10,433 nt of DNA from Pseudomonadota bacterium (lineage in GTDB: Bacteria > Desulfobacterota > Desulfobulbia > Desulfobulbales > DAOVYS01). The DNA lies in assembly GCA_030635485.1 (NCBI GenBank), contig DAOVYS010000069.1, positions 1 through 10,433 of the forward strand. Direction: 5' to 3'. The position numbers were made by a program, and so were the translations under genes. The notes under the pieces were generated by a model. The model worked only from the letters and a program-made list of their open reading frames with translations. It searched no databases and had not been told where the DNA came from. This document shows positions 6,001-10,433 of the stretch, piece by piece; within the stretch, counting starts at the first letter, position 1; each line of letters starts with the position of its first letter.

Positions 6001-8682
6001 ATGAACAATAAGGCGCTACGCATTTTTTTTTCATTCCTCATAACACTTATCGTGACGATCATGACCGACAATCCAATCCATGCAACCGAGCTGTCACCGT
6101 ATCTTCACAAGAAAATCCTTAATAACGGTATGACCGTTCTGGTCAAGGAGATCCCTGGCGCTAAAGTGGCGACTGTGCAGTTGTGGGTCAAGGCCGGCAG
6201 TGTTTATGAAGGGCCGGATGAGGCGGGAATCACCCATCTCATTGAACATATGATTTTCAAGGGCACGCCTACCCGGGGGCCGGGTGAACTTGCCATGGTA
6301 ATTGAGGAACTGGGCGGCTCTATTAACGCCTACACCTCTTATGAATACACGGTCTATCATGCGACCCTGTCCGCGCGTCACTGGGCCACGGCAAGCGAGG
6401 TCCTGGCCGATGCCCTCTTAAATTCCGTTTTTGATCAGGGTGAGCTTGAACGTGAGAAAAAGGTTGTGCTTGAGGAAATCGGGATGCGAAACGACCGTCC
6501 TTCCATCAAGTTGATCCAGAAACTCATGGAAGAGTCTTATTCAACCCATCCGTACAGACTTCCTATAATAGGCACGGTTGAAAGCGTGTCCGGATTTTCA
6601 AGAGACGACATCCTTGATTATATAAAAAGGCACTATGTTCCTGAAAATTTTACCATGGTGGTTGTGGGTGATGTGAAATTCGCCCAGGTCTTGGAAAAAG
6701 CGAAAGAGCTTTTCAGCAAACTTCCCGGGACAGGTTACGTTCAGCCCGTTCTTCCGCAGGAACCTGAACAGAAATCGATAAGACTCTTTAAAATAGAAGA
6801 GGATATCAAGCAGACGCATATGGCGCTCGCATTTCCCATCACCCCGTTTGATCACCCCGACACCCCGGTTCTTGACGTAATTGCGTCCATTGTAGGGCAG
6901 GGCGAGGCCTCAAGGCTCTATCACGAGCTTCGAAACGGAAAAGGTCTGGTTTATAGGATCAGCGGGGCTGCATTTACGCCTCGGGATTCAGGACTTATGG
7001 AGATCTCGGCCTTACTGGATGCTGAAAAGATCGTGCCTGCGCTTGAGGCAGCACTGGAACAGGTATTCAAACTGAAATATATACCCGTAAGCGACAGGGA
7101 GCTTGAAAGGGTCAAGCGCAACCTGGAGAGTGATTTTGTCTTCAACCTCGAACGTGTGGAAGGCCAGGCCCGGGTGCTGGGAGCATTTGAATTCCTGGCA
7201 GGCGACCCGAGAGAGGATGAGTATCTAGAAAAAATTCGGGCAGTGACCCGGGAAGACATCCTGCAGGTCGCAAACAGGTATTTTGACCGGAAACGTGTGA
7301 CAGCCGGGTTTGTTGTTCCAACAGGAACCGAGGTTGATCTTGACCGGTCCGCATTTGAAAGTCTTTGTGAACGCGCTGAAAACATGGCCAGGCATGGTAT
7401 TCCGGCCTCCATGATTACAGACGCCTTTCTCTCCAATTTACATCAGTTCCGGCTGCCGAACGGCATGAAGATCCTGGTGCGGGAAGATCCCAAGGTGCCG
7501 ACCGTGGCGATTCGCGTGGTCTTTCCCGGGGGGCTGAAAAGCGAGACCCCTGCAACCAACGGTTCATTTGCGTTTATCAGTGAACTTATGCCGAAATCCA
7601 CGGAAAAGCTGCCGCCGCGGGAATTGACCCTGACCATTGCCGACATGGCCGGGGAGATCTCCGGTTTTAACGGGAAAAACACCTTTGGCGTCAAGGCGGA
7701 ATTTCTTTCCAGGTTTTTTGATAAGGGCATGGAACTTGTCAGAGATGTGCTGAGAACCCCGTCATTTGACCAAGAGGAGGCGGAAAAAATCAGGTCCGAA
7801 CTTCTTGCCCACCTGAAACAGCAGGAAGATTCCCTGCCTTCCCTTGCCTTTAGGGAATTTAACAGACTGCTTTTTCAGGATCATCCATACGGGTTGAACA
7901 CAGCGGGTTCGGAGGCGGTTATTAAAGAATTCACAATCCCTGACCTTTTATCAATTTACAGGGAGTTTGCAAGACCCGACAAGATGGTGCTCGCTGTCTC
8001 CGGAGATGTGGAGGCGGAAAAGGTCAGGGATCTTGTGGAAACGCTTTTCGGCGACTGGACCGTTCAAGACGAAACAGAAAGTGCAATCGAAGAAGATCTT
8101 GCTTCTTCTCCGGTCTCACCCGCGGAGCCTGAAATATTCACACTTGTGCGAGAAAGGGACCAGGTCCATATTATTATAGGATTTTTGGGTTCCACGCTTG
8201 AAGGTAAAGACCGTTTCGCCCTGGAGGTGTTGGACACCATTATGAGCGGGCAGAGTGGCCGGCTGTTCATGGAACTGCGCGACAAGATGAGTCTGGCGTA
8301 CAGCCTTTCTTCGTTTTCTTTCCTTGGTATTGATACGGGTTCAGTGGGAATTTATATCGGAACCAGCCCGGACAAGCGGGATGATGCCATCAAGGCGGTG
8401 TGGAACCAGATCTATATGGTCAGGCAGGAGCCGGTCAGTGAAGAAGAGCTTAAACGGGCTCGGAATACACTCATCGGCCATTATGAACTGGGGCTTCAGA
8501 CCCATGGAGCACAGGCATTGGAAATAGCCCTGTCCGAGATCTATGATCTGGGCCAGGATTTTGGAAAGCGCTATCTTGATGAAATCGGCAAGGTGACCCC
8601 TGAAATGGTTCAGGAAGCGGCACAAAAATATTTCCAGCCCGACCATTACGTAATGGTGACCGTGGGAGCCGGTTCAAAGTAA
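6001..8682 (+). CDS. Exported two-domain M16 (insulinase/pitrilysin) family zinc peptidase, C-terminal half without metal site
   Basis: An 893-residue protein. Residues 1-28 look like a Sec signal peptide (K4, R7, hydrophobic 8-21, possible cleavage after IHA), with no lipobox, so a periplasmic location is likely. First M16 unit, about 35-460: inverted zinc motif HLIEH (His79, Glu82, His83), third ligand Glu159 in KKVVLEEIG, and the substrate-pocket segment SRLYHELRNGKGLVYRIS at 304-321. Second unit, about 475-890: the aligned position reads AFISE (524-528) instead of HxxEH, so no zinc can bind, but GRLFMELRDKMSLAYSLS (753-770) is kept. This active-plus-inactive tandem is the usual clamshell of M16 peptidases in one chain. 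AAGGAG ten bases before the ATG supports the start. Such enzymes degrade unfolded or short peptides; the exact substrate is unknown. It is co-directional with lgt. Confidence 0.93.
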   Translation: MNNKALRIFFSFLITLIVTIMTDNPIHATELSPYLHKKILNNGMTVLVKEIPGAKVATVQLWVKAGSVYEGPDEAGITHLIEHMIFKGTPTRGPGELAMVIEELGGSINAYTSYEYTVYHATLSARHWATASEVLADALLNSVFDQGELEREKKVVLEEIGMRNDRPSIKLIQKLMEESYSTHPYRLPIIGTVESVSGFSRDDILDYIKRHYVPENFTMVVVGDVKFAQVLEKAKELFSKLPGTGYVQPVLPQEPEQKSIRLFKIEEDIKQTHMALAFPITPFDHPDTPVLDVIASIVGQGEASRLYHELRNGKGLVYRISGAAFTPRDSGLMEISALLDAEKIVPALEAALEQVFKLKYIPVSDRELERVKRNLESDFVFNLERVEGQARVLGAFEFLAGDPREDEYLEKIRAVTREDILQVANRYFDRKRVTAGFVVPTGTEVDLDRSAFESLCERAENMARHGIPASMITDAFLSNLHQFRLPNGMKILVREDPKVPTVAIRVVFPGGLKSETPATNGSFAFISELMPKSTEKLPPRELTLTIADMAGEISGFNGKNTFGVKAEFLSRFFDKGMELVRDVLRTPSFDQEEAEKIRSELLAHLKQQEDSLPSLAFREFNRLLFQDHPYGLNTAGSEAVIKEFTIPDLLSIYREFARPDKMVLAVSGDVEAEKVRDLVETLFGDWTVQDETESAIEEDLASSPVSPAEPEIFTLVRERDQVHIIIGFLGSTLEGKDRFALEVLDTIMSGQSGRLFMELRDKMSLAYSLSSFSFLGIDTGSVGIYIGTSPDKRDDAIKAVWNQIYMVRQEPVSEEELKRARNTLIGHYELGLQTHGAQALEIALSEIYDLGQDFGKRYLDEIGKVTPEMVQEAAQKYFQPDHYVMVTVGAGSK

Positions 8683-8687
8683 ATATT

Positions 8688-8710
8688 GATGGACTCGTAA
8701 AAAGTCCATC
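8688..8710. repeat. Perfect 8-bp hairpin just after the M16 peptidase gene
   Basis: GATGGACT (8688-8695) and AGTCCATC (8703-8710) pair perfectly over a 7-base loop, CGTAAAA, starting six bases after the stop codon. There is no T-run, so it is not a canonical intrinsic terminator, though it could protect the mRNA 3' end. Its left arm also forms part of the terminal inverted repeat of the surrounding block. Confidence 0.7.
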
Positions 8711-8740
8711 GTACCGAATTGGATGGCTAAGTACTCGCAA

Positions 8741-8772
8741 GGGGCATAAATTCCAAGTTCTATATATGCCCC
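8741..8772. repeat. 8-bp hairpin GGGGCATA/TATGCCCC
   Basis: GGGGCATA (8741-8748) and TATGCCCC (8765-8772) pair perfectly over a 16-base AT-rich loop. There is no following T-run on either strand. It is part of the repeat-rich block between the M16 peptidase gene and rpe. Confidence 0.6.
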
Positions 8773-8822
8773 GCAGGAAGTGCCCTTATAGTTGTTCCAA
8801 AAGGAAAAAAAGAAACTAATAT

Positions 8823-8887
8823 GTAAATTCCAGCCAACCCTTTCCCTGATAAAATTAATTGTAGGGGCGGGTTCCAAACCCGCCCTT
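8823..8887. repeat. Interspersed repeat copy 2 with GC hairpin
   Basis: Second copy of the repeat at 4138-4204, in the same orientation on the plus strand. The final 34 bases are identical and contain the GGGCGGGTT (8865-8873) / AACCCGCCC (8877-8885) stem with a CCA loop. The upstream part (GTAAAT..CCAACCCTTTCCCT..) matches apart from a few substitutions and two indels. The flanks differ completely from copy 1: the GGGTTA/TAACCC hairpins seen there are missing here. It ends 45 bp before the rpe start. Confidence 0.85.
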
Positions 8888-8932
8888 GGGGTACGAGGCC
8901 ATCAATATTGAGCCGTAACAGGAAGAAAAAAA

Positions 8933-9595
8933 ATGCAAAAATACATGATAGCGCCTTCGATTTTATCTGCTGATTTTGCCGAATTGGGTAAAGAGATCGG
9001 AGACGTTGTAAAGGCGGGCGCGGATATTATCCATGTGGATGTCATGGATGGTCACTTTGTGCCCAATATCACAATCGGTCCGCTGGTTGTTTCCGCTGTC
9101 CGGAAGATCACGGATGTGCCTCTTGACGTGCATCTGATGATAGAAAATCCTGATCAGTATCTGGAAGATTTTGCCGCGGCGGGCGCGGACTGGATCACTG
9201 TACATGTGGAGACCTGCCGCCATCTTCATCGGACTATTCACAAGATCAAGGAACTCGGAAAAAAGGCGGGCGCGGTATTAAATCCCGCCACTCCGATTGA
9301 GACGCTTGATTACATTCTTAAAGACCTGGATCTGGTGATGCTGATGAGCGTTAATCCCGGGTTCGGCGGGCAGTCCTTTATCCGGTCAAGCCTTGATAAG
9401 GCCAGGGTGCTTAAAAAGATGATCCAGGATCAAGGCCTTGATACGGGTATTGAGATAGACGGTGGTGTCTGTGCGGAGAATATCGGCGAAATAGCAGAGG
9501 CCGGTGTAAATATATTTGTTGCAGGCTCTGCTATCTTTGGAACAGACGATTATGCGGCCGTAATTTCCAAGTTTAAGGCTATTATCGGAGCGTAA
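8933..9595 (+). CDS. rpe: Ribulose-phosphate 3-epimerase
   Basis: A 220-residue TIM-barrel enzyme interconverting D-ribulose 5-phosphate and D-xylulose 5-phosphate in the pentose phosphate pathway, cytoplasmic. Family motifs in order: IAPSILSADF at 6-15, IIHVDVMDGHFVPNITIGP at 32-50 with metal ligands His34 and Asp36, LDVHLMIENP with His67, SVNPGFGGQSFI at 139-150 (mobile loop), EIDGGV with Asp176, and phosphate-binding AGSAIF at 197-202. Asp36 and Asp176 are the acid/base pair. Length is normal. CAGGAAG precedes the ATG at 8933; an ATG four codons later is possible but less well placed. It is separated from the M16 peptidase gene by the repeat block and followed after 56 bp by the comF-type gene. 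Confidence 0.97.
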   Translation: MQKYMIAPSILSADFAELGKEIGDVVKAGADIIHVDVMDGHFVPNITIGPLVVSAVRKITDVPLDVHLMIENPDQYLEDFAAAGADWITVHVETCRHLHRTIHKIKELGKKAGAVLNPATPIETLDYILKDLDLVMLMSVNPGFGGQSFIRSSLDKARVLKKMIQDQGLDTGIEIDGGVCAENIGEIAEAGVNIFVAGSAIFGTDDYAAVISKFKAIIGA

Positions 9596-9651
9596 GCGGA
9601 TTACCCCGACACCTTTCTAATCCAGAATAGAATTCCTTTTTTCCACACACA

Positions 9652-10389
9652 ATGAAGACAGGTCTTAGAGATTTTTTAAGCGGTTTGAAGGATCTCTTCT
9701 TTCCCCCTGTATGCCTTATCTGCAAGACCAGGCTTGCCGCGGGTCGTCGGGATGTGATGTTCTGCCATTCCTGCATGGATGCGATCGAATTTGTCAGGGA
9801 ACCGTTTTGCACCTGCTGCGGCCGGGGGTTTCGAAATAGTGCAGGGGGCAGCCACCTCTGCTCTGATTGTCTTGCCGGTTCATACCATTTCTCAAAGGCA
9901 AGGGCACTCTTCCGGTATGATGATTCCGTGGCAAAGCTTCTCCACTCCTTCAAATATGGCGGCCACACCACGGGTCTGGCCACATTCGGGGCTCTTAAAA
10001 AAAGGATTGCCCATTTAGAGGAGCTGAATGGGCAGGATTTTATCGTGCCTGTGCCGCTGCATCCGAAGCGTCTTAAGCAAAGGGGGTTTAACCAGGCGCT
10101 GCTCCTGGCAAAGATTTTTTTTCCGGACCAGAAGGACAAGATTCATCCGGCCCTGATGGAACGGCGCCGCTGGACAGAACCCCAGACCAGTCTGAAGGGG
10201 AAAGACCGGAGAAAGAATCTGAAAAACGCTTTTGTGGTGAAAGACCGGATAAGAGTGGAAGGTAAAAAGATTTTGATCGTGGATGACGTTTTTACGACCG
10301 GAACAACGGTGGATGAATGCGCAAGGACGCTCAAACAGGCCGGGGCCGAGGATGTGCAGGTGCTGACCCTGGCAAGGGTTGATGGTTAG
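9652..10389 (+). CDS. ComF family protein (zinc-ribbon phosphoribosyltransferase fold)
   Basis: A 245-residue ComF/GntX-type protein. The N-terminal zinc-finger region has four CxxC knuckles: C21-C24, C38-C41, C53-C56 and C70-C73. The C-terminal half is a type I phosphoribosyltransferase fold: PVPLHPKRLKQRGFNQALLL at 133-152, RRRWTEPQTSLKGKDRRKNL at 171-190, and the PRPP-binding loop ILIVDDVFTTGTT at 207-219. In naturally competent bacteria ComF takes part in handling incoming single-stranded DNA. Most homologues in other bacteria have no proven role, and no other competence gene is present here, so the name denotes family only. No Shine-Dalgarno is seen before ATG 9652 (the leader reads TTTTTTCCACACACA); I kept this start because the product begins a few residues before the conserved LFFPPVCLIC. 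Confidence 0.93.
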   Translation: MKTGLRDFLSGLKDLFFPPVCLICKTRLAAGRRDVMFCHSCMDAIEFVREPFCTCCGRGFRNSAGGSHLCSDCLAGSYHFSKARALFRYDDSVAKLLHSFKYGGHTTGLATFGALKKRIAHLEELNGQDFIVPVPLHPKRLKQRGFNQALLLAKIFFPDQKDKIHPALMERRRWTEPQTSLKGKDRRKNLKNAFVVKDRIRVEGKKILIVDDVFTTGTTVDECARTLKQAGAEDVQVLTLARVDG

Positions 10390-10433
10390 GAGTCTTTGGA
10401 GTCTGTATCGTCGGTTTTTCTCCTGCATTCCGA
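10382..10433 (+). CDS. Possible start of a downstream gene overlapping the comF stop (partial)
   Basis: An ATG at 10382 overlaps the end of the comF-type gene by eight bases and opens a frame through the window edge (MVRSLWSLYRRFFSCIP...). AAGGG lies a few bases upstream, and such overlaps are common in operons. Only 17 codons are visible and I do not recognise the product; it may be a chance open frame. Confidence 0.25.
   Translation, partial: MVRSLWSLYRRFFSCIP

Larger units (their letters stand above)
8682..8909. repeat. 228-bp block with 18-bp terminal inverted repeats (MITE-like)
   Basis: The left end AATATTGATGGACTCGTA (8682-8699) and right end TACGAGGCCATCAATATT (8892-8909) are inverse complements at 17 of 18 positions. 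The block fills nearly the whole gap between the M16 peptidase stop and rpe, starting on the last base of the stop codon. If the true ends are TTGATGG/CCATCAA, each is flanked by TA, compatible with a TA target duplication. Inside are three hairpins (8688-8710, 8741-8772, 8865-8885) and repeat copy 2. No convincing coding sequence is present. A miniature inverted-repeat element is the best guess; a pile-up of separate REP sequences is the alternative. Confidence 0.6.

Noticed and set aside
6951..7436. 161-residue reverse-strand open frame inside the M16 gene
   Set aside because: It is antisense to an intact, clearly coding frame; composition is rich in Ser and Arg as expected for a shadow frame.
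8674..8877. 67-residue reverse-strand open frame after the M16 gene
   Set aside because: It runs through repeats and hairpins and has no recognisable motif or ribosome site.
9598..9642. Possible terminator after rpe (GGATTA/TAATCC plus a T-run)
   Set aside because: The stem is only 6 bp, AT-rich with a 14-base loop, and the T-run starts more than ten bases after it.

Overview
This window looks like the chromosome of a Gram-negative anaerobe, most plausibly an uncultured member of the Desulfobacterales (Desulfobacterota). The basis is protein style, a GatCAB-type amidotransferase, Lgt plus an exported two-domain M16 peptidase, balanced base composition, and intergenic spaces filled with palindromic repeats. 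This placement is an inference; there is no rRNA or marker-gene proof.

Layout. The left half (1-4900) is read leftwards. In transcription order it holds 5-formyltetrahydrofolate cyclo-ligase (4900-4307), a class II/AcuC-type histone-deacetylase-fold amidohydrolase (4108-3047), a response regulator with an HD-GYP output domain (2794-1715), gatC (1718-1434) and gatA (1329 to beyond the left edge). The regulator stop and the gatC start share an ATGA, so these two genes are probably translationally coupled. The right half (5114-10389) is read rightwards: lgt, a large secreted M16 peptidase, rpe and a comF-type phosphoribosyltransferase. The two halves diverge from 4901-5113, which should carry promoters for both directions.

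Function. Most genes are core metabolism or cell-envelope functions: transamidation of Glu-tRNA(Gln)/Asp-tRNA(Asn), folate salvage, lipoprotein maturation, pentose phosphate epimerisation. The regulatory and accessory parts are the HD-GYP regulator (predicted cyclic-di-GMP hydrolysis), the deacetylase-fold enzyme and the M16 peptidase, whose second half has lost its zinc motif.

Between the genes. The most interesting signal lies in the intergenic DNA: (1) a 134-bp nested imperfect palindrome upstream of the HD-GYP gene; (2) a compound hairpin cluster before the deacetylase gene, part of which recurs as a second copy after the M16 gene; (3) a 228-bp block after the M16 gene bounded by an 18-bp inverted repeat matching at 17 positions, MITE-like; (4) a 67-bp inverted-repeat unit in the divergent promoter region sharing the core AATATTGATG with block 3. 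I saw no CRISPR array, phage gene, toxin-antitoxin pair, tRNA, rRNA, transposase or recognisable defence system. I do not think the window holds a new multi-gene system; its novelty is in the repeats and the regulator-gatC coupling.
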